Source of the DNA: Ustulina deusta
Lineage: Eukaryota; Ascomycota; Sordariomycetes; Xylariales; Xylariaceae
Length of the DNA stretch: 64,000 nucleotides
Direction of reading: 5' to 3'
Assembly: GCA_023159155.1 (NCBI GenBank)
Contig: JAJNNX010000024.1
Span: forward strand, 496,001 to 560,000
The notes under the pieces were generated by a model. The model saw only the letters and a list, made by a program, of their open reading frames with translations, made no database searches and was not told the DNA's origin. This document shows positions 23,541 to 37,346 of this stretch, one piece after another. Both the position numbers and the translations under genes were made by a program. The stretch's first letter is position 1; every line of letters begins with the position of its first letter.

Positions 23541-24393
23541 AATACTACTGGAAAAACTACACTTAAGATTGCATAGTCAAGGTGCAACAGTAGCAAAGAT
23601 TCATAATCATGTTTGGTAAAGAAATGATGAAGGATACGGTAAACCGAATAGGTCTATTTAGATAGATATAGGCTGCAGGTTATAACATATCCTTAGGTGA
23701 GGAAAGTAGGCGTACTCGGATTGTAAAGCCTGAATACAATTAAAACATGCAGCCAAACTGCCCAATGTTGTGCCACAACTTGCACACCACGAAATATATT
23801 ACACCGGCTAGGCATCTCTACACCGCCTAGCTTCCTTAAATGTTGACAACGTTCAGGCGCTTTATCTCGGCGATAGTTTTTTCTTCTTGTTTTCGGTGAT
23901 TTGGCAGTCTACCGCATCGCTGCTTTTACCACAAAATTATCTAGTGAAGTAGAGGGTAACATAAAGTAGCTAAATGCTGAAATACTGCTTTAGTGTCAAG
24001 AGGCGCTAGAGCTGTAGATTTTGTTTTCATCAGTCAAGTGGGCGAGCTCTGCCGTCAACCAGACGCTGCCAAAACGGGCACACACATTTAGAGGTAATTT
24101 CTTTCACTGTCTTTAAATCAAAAAAATTAGAGCAGTTGTCGAGTTGATTTTATCTCAAGAACATCATGATAAGTCTCTATATCGTCGTCGCAATAATACC
24201 CCTGGTTGACCTCGGTAACAATCTCTTGGCATCCTGTCTCACCTGAGCAGGGATAGACCAGCCACGATCTTCCCCTCTATGGGAGGACCAATCCATACAT
24301 ACTTGTAGCTACAACATACGCTCTGTCGGAGTGTGCGAGTCTTTATATATTTCATCACCCTATATCATTACATCATCCATCATCATCATCATC
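23541..24393. other. intergenic: former DUF6594 promoter and dehydrogenase promoter
   Basis: Normal base composition returns immediately right of the retrotransposon. No coding frame of note. Left part should be the orphaned minus-strand promoter of the split gene, right part the promoter and leader of the acyl-CoA dehydrogenase, with a CAT-repeat (CATCATCATCAT) just before its start. Confidence 0.5.
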
Positions 24394-25994
24394 ATGGCAT
24401 TGCCGATTCCCTTCTCAGACCCCTCCTGGCTGATGGGACTGCCGTCAGCACACTACACGGATTCCCACCGCAGATTCCAAACGGCCATCCGCGCATTCAT
24501 CCAGAAGCACCTCCTAGAGCACGCCATGGAATGGGAAAAGGCGGAGACGGTTCCCGAGCACGTGTTCGGCGACTTCGCCTCGGCGAACATGCTGGTGCCG
24601 GCGCTGCCGGCCCCGCTGCCGGTGGCGTGGCTGCGGCGTCTTGGCATCCGCTCGCTGCCCGGCGGCGTCGAGGTCGAGGACTTCGACTACATGCACTCCC
24701 TCATCTTCGCCGACGAGATGGCCCGCTCGGGCAGCCTCGGCCCGTCCGGCAGCCTGACGACGGGCTTCGCGTTCGGCATCCCGCCCATCCTGAAGTTCGC
24801 GGACACGCAGCTGCAGGACAGGGTCCTCCCGGACCTCCTGGCCGGGAAGAAGCGGTGTTGCATCGCCATCACGGAACCCGATGCGGGCAGCGACGTTGCC
24901 AGTCTCACCACGACGGCTGTGAAGAGCTCTTGTGGCAAGTTCTATATTGTCAATGGGGCGAAGAAATGGCATGTCTCTCTCTTTTTATTTCCTTTTTTTC
25001 TCGCTGCATTGGTTTCAGCTTCTCGGTCGCAATGTCATGCTAATGCGAATGCAGGATCACGAACGGGATCTGGTCAGACTACTCGACCATGGCGGTGCGG
25101 ACGGGAGCCCCGGGTTCCGGTGCAGCAGGTCTGTCTTTGCTCGTTGTCCCGTTGAAAAACTACCCAGGTGTGAGCATGCGTCGACTCAAGGTGGGCGGGC
25201 AAGTGTCCGCCGGAACAACATATATCGAGCTCGACGAAGTCAAGGTGCCTGTCGAGAATCTCATCGGCGTCGAGGGTATGGGAATGCGATACATCATGAC
25301 GAATTTCAATCACGAACGGCTGGTTGTCGCCATCAGCATCACGCGGCAGGCGAGAGTGGCGCTTGCGGCCGCTTTTGAATACGTCATGAAGCGAGAGGCG
25401 TTTGGGAAGCCGTTGAGTATGTATTGTCCCGCGAATTACGTCCCGCTAATCCGCTCCGAAGGGCGCGATCCGCGTCATGGCTATCTATCTGGTATGAAAT
25501 CCTACAAAGACTGCGCTTCTAATAGATATCACAGTGGACCAACCTGTCGTTCGCCACCGATTGGCTAAAGCCGGCGGCCTCTTGGAGAGCCAATGGGCCT
25601 GGGTGGAACAGTTCGCCTACCAGATGTCGCGGATGCCGAAGGAGGATGCCGATCGTGAACTCGGGGGAATGACCGGTCTTCTCAAGGCACAGGCCGGCAT
25701 CATTTTCCATGAATGCGCGAGCACGGCCGTCCTCTTGTTTGGCGGCAATGGGTTCACCCGTAGCGGCCAAGGTGAGCTGGTAGAGAGTACGTATCACCTT
25801 TCCACATGTTTGCGATGCTTTTATATGAAATACGCATGGGCTGATCCTTGGGTCCGACAGTGATCTACCGCGAAGTCCCGGGCGCGAGGATTCCTGGCGG
25901 CTCCGAAGATGTCCTTTTGGATCTTGCCGTGCGCCAACTTGTTAAACTATATCAGGCAAAGACGAAAGCTCTCGAAGCCAAGGCAAAAATCTAA
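24394..25994 (+). CDS. acyl-CoA dehydrogenase, possibly peroxisomal, four exons
   Basis: Exons 24394-24968, 25055-25416, 25535-25786 and 25861-25994 give 440 residues. The enzyme family oxidises acyl-CoA to enoyl-CoA with FAD. Residues 155-171 contain CIAITEPDAGSDVAS, the first family signature; VNGAKKWITNGIWSDY follows across intron 1; the second signature region is FGGNGFTRSGQGELVE then MIYREVPGARIPGGSEDVL near the C terminus. Length is right for the family (380-440). Intron 1 has a GC donor (GCATGT) and branch GCTAAT; a GT donor two bases on would break the frame. Introns 2 and 3 start GTATGT and GTACGT. The protein ends in Ala-Lys-Ile, a known fungal PTS1 variant, suggesting peroxisomes rather than mitochondria; no N-terminal presequence is seen. 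The in-frame ATG at 24382 region upstream is absent, so 24394 is the start. Confidence 0.9.
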
Positions 25995-26375
25995 ATATCA
26001 TTGAGGTGATGACTTATGTTGCTAGGAGCTAGGAGAGAGAGGTGGTTTGTATTTCTAATTCTATCTCGTCGAGATGGCTGGCCCCGTGTCCTACGTTGTA
26101 TAGTGTGTCGGCGTTTCAACCGGTTCTTTTTATTTATTCAGACAGCTCTGCCTCTGCCACGAGTTTTCATGATGCTGATTCACCTGTTTTCCTTCCTCGC
26201 TACTTCAATGTAGGTATACAAAAGAGGCCATGACATAGACTGCCTTAATGCGATTTCAGATCTGTGCCAAGTCCGCTTCAAGTACATCAAAGGGGAGATG
26301 ATTGAAGCTCAGAATCCTAGCATGGCGTCTGGCCTGGATGTCGCATTCGACAAACATTGTGTGATAACAGGCGAG
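25995..26375. other. intergenic between convergent genes
   Basis: About 380 bases between the stop of the acyl-CoA dehydrogenase and the stop of the SDR reductase on the other strand. It should hold both 3' untranslated regions; no separate gene seen. Confidence 0.55.
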
Positions 26376-27302
26376 TTAAAATACCGCACTGCCCTAGGAA
26401 TCCGTCAGATGGGGGGTTCAATCTCAACCCTCGGGAAGATGCCACACTTACTCCGCTAACACTAATAGCTTGCCCCGTGATCCAAGCACCGTCCCTACCA
26501 GCCAGGCCGGCGACGACGTTGGCGATTTCCTCGACAGTGCCTAATCGATTCTCGATGGGGGTGATCTCTTTCTGCCTCTCGACGAGATATTTCGGGATCT
26601 TGTCGAGGAGCTCACTCGCCACGGGGCCGGGACAGACGCAATTCACCGTCGTACCATTACCACCGAGCTCCGCCGCCCAGCACCGCGTTAGTCCTTCCAA
26701 TGCGGCCTTGGACGCGCAGTACAAGCTCAGATTCTCAGATACGCTCCTACCGCCTATCGACCCGATGTTGACGATGCGGCCGTTCTTGGCCAGGTACGGC
26801 AGCAGGGCTTGCGTTAGTAGGATCACGCCGCGGACGTTGAGGTTGAATACGGCGTCGTAGTCGCTGACGCCTATTTCTGCCAGGCCCTTGACGCTTTCCA
26901 CCCCCGCGTTGTTCACGATGATGTCGATCGATAGGTCTTGACCGCGCCAAGCTAGGAGGGATGATGTCACTAGCTCTGGCGCCGAGAGGGTGCTTAGGTC
27001 TACCTGGATGAAATGTGCCGAGGGCTTGTGAGGGAGTGCTTCGATTCTTGCGCAAATCTCCTTTACATGCGTCTCACTCCTCGCTGAGACGTAGGTGATG
27101 ATGACCTGGTTTGTTCATGTTAGTTAAAACGTTGCGGCACCTCTATTGTCCCGACACATTTATCACGCCGGGACGTACGCATATTGTGTCTTACTGATGC
27201 GCCGCGCCTTGCGAGCTCCATTGATATGCCCTCGCCAATACCTCTTGAGCCGCCTGTAACGATGGCAACTTTGCCGGACAGAGGAAGTGCGTAGTCTGTC
27301 AT
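26376..27302 (-). CDS. short-chain dehydrogenase/reductase (SDR), three exons
   Basis: Minus-strand exons 27195-27302, 26452-27105 and 26376-26393 give 259 residues, a typical classical SDR. TGGSRGIGEG (about 16-25) binds the dinucleotide, NNAG (about 101-104) stabilises the fold, and Ser152 (IVNIGS), Tyr165 and Lys169 (LYCASK) form the catalytic set. Intron 1 (GTAAGA to CCAG) splits the first Rossmann unit. Intron 2 (58 bp, GTAAGT to CCTAG) is easy to miss: reading through it gives a long odd tail, whereas splicing gives the usual SDR ending SGGSAVF. It resembles 3-oxoacyl-ACP-reductase-like and glucose-dehydrogenase-like fungal SDRs; substrate unknown. Convergent with the acyl-CoA dehydrogenase, so a shared lipid role is possible but not shown. 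Confidence 0.88.
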
Positions 27303-28296
27303 GATAGAAATGTAAAGGAAGCGATATTGGAGCAAATCGATGGTATCTTGTTGACAGGAGAGCGGCAGGGAAGAGAGGGATATTTTCCAACGTATTTATA
27401 TAGTTGTCACGAGATGCGATGTTGTATCGATCCCCACTATGAGTGTGCGGTGCATTTCGGGGATTTCGAAGCCATGCGCTAAACGCCGATAATCAGTTCG
27501 TCTAACTCCGCAAGAGATGATGGTTGGGTCCGATGATATCTCCACCCACGTCGTCGTGAGAGGTGGAAAATACGGTGGGATGTATCTAGATCAATTCTTT
27601 TCCTGTCTTCTCGGCGATCACATATACGCCCGAAACCTCACCGTAGACAAATAAAGGGATAGTTGAGACTACCTAAGTAGTTGACTCAAGACACAATGAA
27701 AGACGATAGTTACCTAGTCTAAGCGCCAACAACATAATTCTAGATATAGTACTACCTACCAGTGTACAGCTGGCCGCATTCTTTGTAAATTGGGTTTCAC
27801 GGTGTGACATATCTGATGGCAATATGGAGTCGATACAAGATACACCTAGCATACCAGGGTTCTCCTATTTAGTGTGAAGTCGTCTACATCCCCAATCCAA
27901 TCCTTCTCATCACACGCACGCTCACGCCCGAGAAGCAATCTCCACACGTAGAGCAGCAGTTTCCCCGTACGGTCTCGATAAGCAGTGATGCTGAAGGTAG
28001 GAAGCCCCGGAACTGCGCGCCGCGTCTCTGTCCTGTGGGGTGGTGCGTCGGGCGCACAGGTGACTTAACAGAAGGACTACATAGGCGATACTCGCGTTCG
28101 GGAAACAGCTTGCCATGAAATTACGCCAATTCAAGAAGATACACAGTACGCATAGTACGCAACGACCCCTCTCGAACCCCAGTCCTGCCCCGGCAGCTTT
28201 CACCACCACCACAGCGACACCACAGCGACACCAACACCAACCTCAGGAGAAACCCCATCCATCCATCCCCCGTCAGTCCAGTCCAGTCCAGTCGCG
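27303..28296. other. intergenic, no gene seen
   Basis: Lies upstream of the SDR gene and downstream of the GH30 gene (both minus strand). It carries the SDR promoter and the GH30 3' region; a short tandem TCCAG/CCAGT repeat sits at about 28274-28292. Open frames here are short and without recognisable motifs. Confidence 0.5.
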
Positions 28297-30708
<2,412 letters not shown>

Positions 30709-32349
30709 CTACGCGGGTTTGACATTCGCCTTGCCCTTCCTCTTCTTTTTCAAGTACTCGGCCTCCTTGTCTTTTCGCCACTGACAGGTCTCGGCAAACT
30801 CACACCAGTGGCATTTATACGTCTCTTCTATGCTGACACCCTCGGGTTCCCGCTCACCGCGCCACCATCGCATGTTTTCCTTCATGTAGATATCTAGTGC
30901 CTCGGCGTCGGCGACAAAAGAGTTGTTGCCGAGAAAGCGTCCATCATCGCGGTGGCGATACTCAACTGCGAGTAGATCACTGATAGACGCCGAGCCGAGA
31001 GGAAAGGTTTCTTTCAGTTCGGCTCTGAGGAGTGGTATGATCTGAGAGATGGATCGATAGCCGATGAAATCAGGGGAGTATGCCTCGGGGGGCGTCTCCT
31101 CCAACTCCGAGTCGGCGTCATAAAATATTTCGTCGTGAAGACTGCCAATTTGGGCCATGAAAGCATCTGAGAAACGGGCTTCGCCATTGAGGCCGTAACG
31201 CTCGAAGATGACAGAGTAATCCACCTTGTCTGCAGCCATGTCGGAGAGTAGTCGGTGGTACAGAAGCAGTTGCACTCTCGCAGGTCTCACTGCCGTACCG
31301 TTTGGTAGCCTGTCCGAACCGCGCGTCTTCACGTCGGTTAAATATACGGTCTTGTGACTTGGGCCTATGTAATCCGTGATAGATGACTGTTGTGTGGGAT
31401 GGTTTGAACCGGGCAGGTCCAATTCTTCCTCGAAGCTCGCATTCGGGGTCGTGTGGCTAAGTTGGTCTATGACGCCATTCAGAATCTCTCCTTCGATGGT
31501 GCCCCAGACTTCCAGTTCTCTCGTGATGCCGGTGTCCCTCAGTGTGCGCATTCCCTGGATGATATTCCAGAGCCGCAAAGCGAAGGCTTCTTCCTTGGAG
31601 GCAATGCTGACCTGGACGGCAGAATGAACCTGGTCCTCCAAAGTTTGATGCACCCGGGAACCGCCTTGCATGGCGACAGTCACGGTCTTCCTGCCGCCTG
31701 GGAGCCGAGTAAGAGTATACCAGTGTTGGAGCTCGCACCAAGCGCCGGCCGCGAAGTCAGTGACGGTGAGAGGCCGTCTCGGGAAGGTTCGGAAGCGCTG
31801 AAGAGGCGTGCGCGTGTCTGGCTCTCTCTCGACCGCGGGAGGGGAGACTTGTTGGGCGGGCTGGGTCTCGGCCTCCAGACTGGACAGTGCATGGCTTACT
31901 AGACGCTGCTCGTCAGTCAGAGATAGAGTTACCAGGACACCCCCCCGGCCGACCGCAGTAGACTTACGATCCGGGTACCCGACCGAATCCGACGACACGG
32001 TGCCTTTTTCCAGACGCGATGCACCGGCGGTCTCGTTGCCGGCCGACGGCGCTCGAGCGAGCCTACGAGAAACAAGATCGGCCGTGGGCGATGATGGACT
32101 CGCAGCGGCGACTGGCAAGGGCGCAGGAGGCTTGGTATTGTGGTTCTGTCTCGCCGTCGTAGCGGCACGTTCAGCAGTGGTCGTCGTCGTCGTCATCGTC
32201 GTGGTTGTGTTGCCCGATCCAAGGCCGGCGAGAATCTCATCCACCAGCTGTTCCTCGCCCGCCGAAAAGTCAGACCCGTAGTCACTGTCGCCGCCAATGT
32301 CACCGACCCCCCCGATGCTGACCGCGCTACTGTGGACGGTGGCTGCCAT
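30709..32349 (-). CDS. EXO5: exonuclease V (Dem1/EXO5 family)
   Basis: A single exon of 546 residues on the minus strand. The family is a PD-(D/E)XK single-strand DNA exonuclease with an iron-sulfur cluster, acting in mitochondrial DNA maintenance in yeast (Dem1) and in nuclear repair in other species. The first 190 residues are low-complexity (Thr runs from an ACG/GTC-type repeat near 32180-32210) and probably disordered. The conserved part starts at TVTDFAAGAWCELQHWY with the first cluster Cys (205); the other three are at about 513, 516 and 522 in KCHWCEFAETCQW. The nuclease core has GVIDQL and YLTDVKTRG with the metal-binding Asp and Lys, then QLLLYHRLL. Start chosen at the ATG at 32349, the first in frame. 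The C terminus is Lys-rich. No intron needed. Confidence 0.9.
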   Translation of the reverse strand: MAATVHSSAVSIGGVGDIGGDSDYGSDFSAGEEQLVDEILAGLGSGNTTTTMTTTTTTAERAATTARQNHNTKPPAPLPVAAASPSSPTADLVSRRLARAPSAGNETAGASRLEKGTVSSDSVGYPDRKSTAVGRGGVLVTLSLTDEQRLVSHALSSLEAETQPAQQVSPPAVEREPDTRTPLQRFRTFPRRPLTVTDFAAGAWCELQHWYTLTRLPGGRKTVTVAMQGGSRVHQTLEDQVHSAVQVSIASKEEAFALRLWNIIQGMRTLRDTGITRELEVWGTIEGEILNGVIDQLSHTTPNASFEEELDLPGSNHPTQQSSITDYIGPSHKTVYLTDVKTRGSDRLPNGTAVRPARVQLLLYHRLLSDMAADKVDYSVIFERYGLNGEARFSDAFMAQIGSLHDEIFYDADSELEETPPEAYSPDFIGYRSISQIIPLLRAELKETFPLGSASISDLLAVEYRHRDDGRFLGNNSFVADAEALDIYMKENMRWWRGEREPEGVSIEETYKCHWCEFAETCQWRKDKEAEYLKKKRKGKANVKPA

Positions 32350-33199
32350 TCCTCGTACCAGCGCGCATGGAGAAGGAAGGGCAGGTCAGAAATGTGTTTT
32401 GTCAGTGAAGAGTCATGGTCGAAGGTGGCGTTCATAAACAACGAGGAGTCAGCCAACAACCGACCAACCAGCCTGACTTACAAGTCCACCAGCCTGCCGC
32501 CTGCCTGCGACCGCGTTAATAGCTGCAGGCAACACGCATCGCTTATCTACCGCGTTGTGGGGTTGCATTTTTAAGAGAGCTAGGCACTCGTTTTTGGTTC
32601 CTGGGTACTCCACTATTTATGTGGGTACCGAGGTCGATTCAATGTACAGGGGTCCGCTACCTACATGTAGGTACCTATCTTTAGACGTAGGACCTATTTG
32701 TATATACATGTAGGGTATCAAAATAGAAGCACCGAGTTGGAAGTGGGCACTAACTAGTAGCGGTTATAGGGGAGAGGGTACCTAAGTATAATAAAGTTAG
32801 GCACCGCTATAGGCTGTACTGTTATATTTGCAATGTGGATAGCGAAGGTTTAGAAGAGATGGAGGTAATTGACATGACACCACCGTGAGGGGTAATATAT
32901 GGGCACTGTCCCTCGTACCTTCCCACAGTACCCTCCTCGCGCTATACTGTCCCTTAAGTACCTAGGCACCTACTTAGGCAGGTACCTAGTAGTATCACCC
33001 CACGATCTGGCTGAAGCGGGCATGATCTTCAACCCGGCATGTCCTAACTCCCGTTCATTTTGACTCCAACATACAGCTCACATAAGAGTTATATTTAGAC
33101 AGGGTCTCAATACGGAACTCGATCTACCTACCTAGTCTAGAGAGGATCTACACAAAATGTATACTACTAAACCCCCCGATACTGCCCTTCAAGACAAAG
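32350..33199. other. divergent promoter region
   Basis: Separates exonuclease V (leftward) and the DUF3176 gene (rightward). It carries a cluster of TAGGTA/TACCTA words between 32640 and 33000 and no coding frame that can be supported. Confidence 0.5.
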
Positions 33200-35222
33200 A
33201 TGGCGTTCTCTACGCACACGTCCGTCGGCTATGTCCCAACCCAGAACGTTGTGGTTGAACACAACGCGGCCGCAACAAGAAACACCATGACGGACTGGGG
33301 CACAGAAAACCCGTCACGGGGATATCATGTCGCAAGCCAGCCGTACCAGCCTGTGCAATCCGACGAGTCCTTATACAACCATCCTCACGAGAGCCTCGCC
33401 ACGCACGGCTCCCAGCCCGAGGCATATGTCGGTCCATGGCAATCCGAGACGGAGTGGACAGAGACGCCGACCGCCTCGAAATCGCCTTCCAATGCCTCCT
33501 GGTTCGAGGGAATGAACAATGGCTGGACCCCCGAGATTGTCTGCGAAGTATTTAGTGTCGCCTTTCTGCTAGCTATGATCATCCTCCTCTCGAGGCTCGA
33601 CGGCCGGCCGTTGTCGACGTGGAATATCGCAGTGTCGGCCAACGCCGTCATCGCCATTCTCTCCATCGCCTCCAAGGCATCGCTCATCTACGCCCTCGGA
33701 CAGACTATCAGTCAGCTCAAGTGGCTGCATCTCCTCAAGAAACCAGACGGGTCAGCCAATCCCCTCCAGTATCCCGCGTTGAGTGCCTCGTTTTGACGTC
33801 AAGGTGAAGCCTGAAACATCTCCAGCATTACGACGATGCCAGTCGAGGCCCCCTGGGTGCCATTCGAATGTTCTGGACTGTGCCGTCTGCGTCACTCGTT
33901 GCGTATCTGGCCAGTCTTACTATTCTGTTCGCCCTGGCATTCGAACCATTTTCGCAGCAGCTGCTTCATTATGACGAGCACCTGATTGCTTATCCAGACC
34001 AACCATCGTCGGTATCATTCTCTACCGTGTATGATTTCGATTCGCAAGGTGTTGACGGGGCCTCTTCCGTTATAGGTAACATTGTCTCATATACTCAGGT
34101 GTTTTGCGTCTATATCGATCTGTATGCTTTCTGACGACCGCAATAGTGGGTTCTAGAGACAATCCAATGAAGGCCGCGATTGTGAACGGTGTATACGATG
34201 TTGTGAAAGATCCACCATTCAGCTGTCCCGGGTCAACTTGTAGCTACCCGACCTTCACCACCTTGGGAGTGTGCAGTGAATGCGAGGATATTACATCAAC
34301 CATTGAGAAAACGCGGGTGAACATTACATTTGGGCAAGTCTGGAGGTTCCGCACGCCTGGCAATTTGACACTAGAAGCGTCAGCATTCTCGGATGCACAT
34401 AGCGGCTTCTCTCATACTCTTGCCAACGCGACCGCTGATGTGGTCAACTCCGGATTTTCCGGGCTCGGAATGCCCGTACGAACTGGTATCATCCGGTTCC
34501 CCGATGACCAGTCCACCGGGCCGTCGAATATGAGTAATTGGATGGACTCGATGCAGGCATACGAGTGCAAAATATCATTCTGTGGCCGCCGGTACGTGAA
34601 CTGGAACACCACCAACGGTACTCTCTCGCCTGGCGAGGACCAGATCATCAAGCTGAATAACTCGGACGTTCCGGCCGACAAGCCGTGGTTCAGGGTTCTT
34701 GCGCCTCTAGATCCGTCAGATTCGTTGGGTACTAGCGATGGGAACAACTCGTTTCGGATCAATTACCTCGACGGTGAGAACATGGCGGACATCCTAACGT
34801 CGGTGTTCGACTTCCTCGGTCAAGTCCCAACGAGCCAGCAAATTGGCCCGCAGGCGCTGTACAGTAGTCCTGACATCATAGCCACGATGGACAATGTCGC
34901 GAAGGGTATGTCTTATCGCATGATGTCGGGTCCCAATTCAACAACCACGCACGGGGCGTTGTATGGCACACAAACATATATACGGGTTCGCTGGCCTTGG
35001 ATAGCGCTCCCAGCCGCTCTCGCTGTCGCCTCCTCGTTTTGTTTGATCGCCGTCATTGTAATGACACGCCAAGCGCGGCAGTTGATATGGAAGTCGTCCC
35101 TGACGCCGTTGTTATTGCCAGAGGTCTCATATCCGCTTACCGGTATACGCAAGAGACCGTTCGGCGACTCTGCTGAACTTCGGACGAGGACGAGGACAAT
35201 CACCAGTCATCTGACACGGTGA
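33200..35222 (+). CDS. DUF3176 four-span membrane protein, three exons
   Basis: Exons 33200-33750, 33810-34075 and 34147-35222 give 630 residues with all phases matching. Family landmarks are RLDGRPLSTWN, LKWLHLL, the HYDDASRGPLGAIRM box and the paired Cys segment SCPGSTCSYPTF...GVCSEC. Membrane helices lie at about 115-135, 145-165, 205-230 and 565-590; the long loop between the third and fourth has many N-glycosylation sites and is probably extracellular or lumenal. Intron 2 (GTAACA to ATAG) is clear. Intron 1 is inferred: donor GTCAGC is weak but is the choice of workable size that restores the DASRG box; a donor at 33769 would leave only 41 bp. The family is common and multi-copy in moulds; its function is unknown. 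Confidence 0.78.
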
Positions 35223-36439
35223 TCCCTCCCCTAGGTAGCAATTCGTGCGAATGAAAATAATAATGAAATGAATGAGCATAACGAGAAACATCGAGCAAGC
35301 GGTATAAATCATTTATAAAAAGCCAATTGTTTTAATGTGATATTTGTAGTTTTTATTACTAGCAAGCCCTTGGGTCTTAATAATCGCTGTAGTCATTCCG
35401 AAGGATACAATTGGTGGAAAACGGCTTTGTGGACTTGCAGCCTTTCATCACGAATATCTTTCCCTTTAAGCAAGCGATCGACGCCTGGAAGGCTACCGGG
35501 CGCGGCGAAGGTGTTAAAAACCTCATCGAGGCGCCGAGGGACTGAGCGGCTGGCTGGCTCGTCTGCGAGGACTTTTCTGTTTTCTATAAACAACAAGTGT
35601 TGGGCAGGCAGGAGAGCTCAGAAAGCACTATGCGGTTATTGTTGCTCTTGACAAGTTGGTAGGCTAAGCTACCTAGTCTGAATTAAACACTGTTATTGTA
35701 TTGGAGTAGTTTTTGGGGAAACTTTCAGATAACTGTCTATGCAAACACATTTGAAACAATTAACGAGTGTGTTCAGATGACAATTTGAATATATATTCAA
35801 CTTGTCGAGCTCGCTCCAGTGAAGAGGCCCGCAGATCCTCCCCGAGAAAACTCACTAGAATCCCCATGGGGTAGTTGTTATGTAGGAGATTAGGTAGGAG
35901 AGACAGCACGGCTAGGCAGGCTAACACCAAATAGGAGATTTAGGGGAATCATGGTAGCAAGATTTCCCTCCTACTTCTCTCTTGCGACTGGCTAAAGTGT
36001 TTACAAGACTAATAGACCAGGAAGCCCAGGAAGCCTATGTGGTCACAAGGCATGTCGGGCCACTGCACCCCGACCACCTCTACGAAGCGTCTTCGGCGCG
36101 CTCTGGACTGATAGGCTTCTTGGTAGGAGACCGGTGCACACTACTCCGGCACTAAGAAGCCAGCACCAAGTTAATAGTGCGCCACGACGGAATCCCGGCA
36201 TGGGAGCCGGAGCGGAGGGATCCGAACCTGAGTCCTTGCTTCACCATATCTGCTTCAAAGGCCATATTCGATCATCGTTCCAGTCAAATAATAGTGGCAG
36301 TGACTTATCTTGGCCATGTTTTCTTTGCTTCCTTCTTCATAATACCACTGGCCATTGATACCGCTTTCATGATGCCTATGGGTTTTGCTGGATGCACGGT
36401 AATCCGGGAGGGGTTCTCGACTCGTCCTAGACACAGCTC
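35223..36439. other. intergenic, no intact gene
   Basis: Contains short ORFs only. A hydrophobic frame at 36250-36400 might be part of the decayed SDR gene to the right but shows no dinucleotide-binding motif. Confidence 0.4.
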
Positions 36440-37346
36440 GTGAGTTGACGCAAGCTACAACACTAAGGTCAGCTAAAGTGTATGGTGCCGATGTCCTCTC
36501 AAGGAACTTTGCCGCTATTGTGAAAGCAAATGGATTGGCGAAGGCTTACAGCATTAAAACATCCGCTACAAAGTTGACAGTAAGCGTGCCGTTGGTTCCT
36601 TATGGTAATTGTATCTTTTAATACCAACTACCTGTTTTTTTATTTTTGATAATAAGTTTCCGACCCTTAACAAGCGGCAGATACCATGGCAAGAGTTGTG
36701 GCAGACTTTGGTAGAATAGGCGTTTTTGTTGCTGATGCTAGTAAGTTTTGGCTGCCCCTGATTGTCACACTGGACTAGCTACTAAGAGCTTAGGTATTAG
36801 GCATGACAATATCTAAACTTATTCTAGACTACCTAGCTAGGCCCTAGAGGAATCTAAAAAGCAGATATCAGTAAACGCCAAATGCTGAGGTGCTCCACAA
36901 AGACTTATACATACAGCACATAGCTTCAAGCTAACTTCAAGTGTAGGTATCTAGTCGACCGGGTAATGGCTTGTGCTAAACACGCTGGTGGCATATTCAA
37001 GGCATCCCAGGGCTGATTATTACATCGAGCATGAGTGCACATATCGTCAATGTACCAACAGATCAGCCTGCATAACAGCACCAAGACTTTTTTGTAACAC
37101 ATTTCGGCACGTCTTTAACTAGCAAATAGTAAGAGTTTGGTCAGTTCAACGTTGTTTCTCTGGGCATCTTCAACACTAAAATAGGCGCAAGTCTGTTGGC
37201 CATTAACAAACCCTTGAATAGCAGTTTTAGGACGTCAAAGCCATTTTGGGAAGATTCAAGGTCTTTGTCTGTATCTCGCCAATGATGCCTCAACATACAC
37301 AACAGGCGCTAACCTCATCATCAACAGCGGTTATACATCGGGATAG
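36440..37346 (+). pseudogene. decayed sorbose/xylulose-reductase-like SDR
   Basis: No long ORF is present, but successive plus-strand pieces follow the classical SDR order. 36481-36600: YGADVLSRNFAAIVKANGLA and KAYSIKTSATKLTVS. 36686-36740: MARVVADFGRIGVFVADA, the usual FGRIDVFVANAG, followed by a GTAAGT donor. 36966-37015: ACAKHAGGIFKASQG. 37007-37073: LIITSSMSAHIVNVP, with a one-base shift before it and a stop after QPA where the catalytic Tyr would be. 37140-37182: FNVVSLGIFNT, the VNSVSPGYI.T landmark. 37269-37346: LYLANDASTYTTGANLIINS then GYTSG and a stop, the typical C terminus. The N-terminal TGxxxGIG segment is not found. Resembles NADP-dependent sorbose reductase / L-xylulose reductase-like fungal SDRs. 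Confidence 0.7.

Noticed and set aside
33769..33809. Intron of 41 bp with donor GTATCC in the DUF3176 gene
   Set aside because: In phase but too short for a fungal intron; the 59-bp intron at 33751-33809 was preferred.
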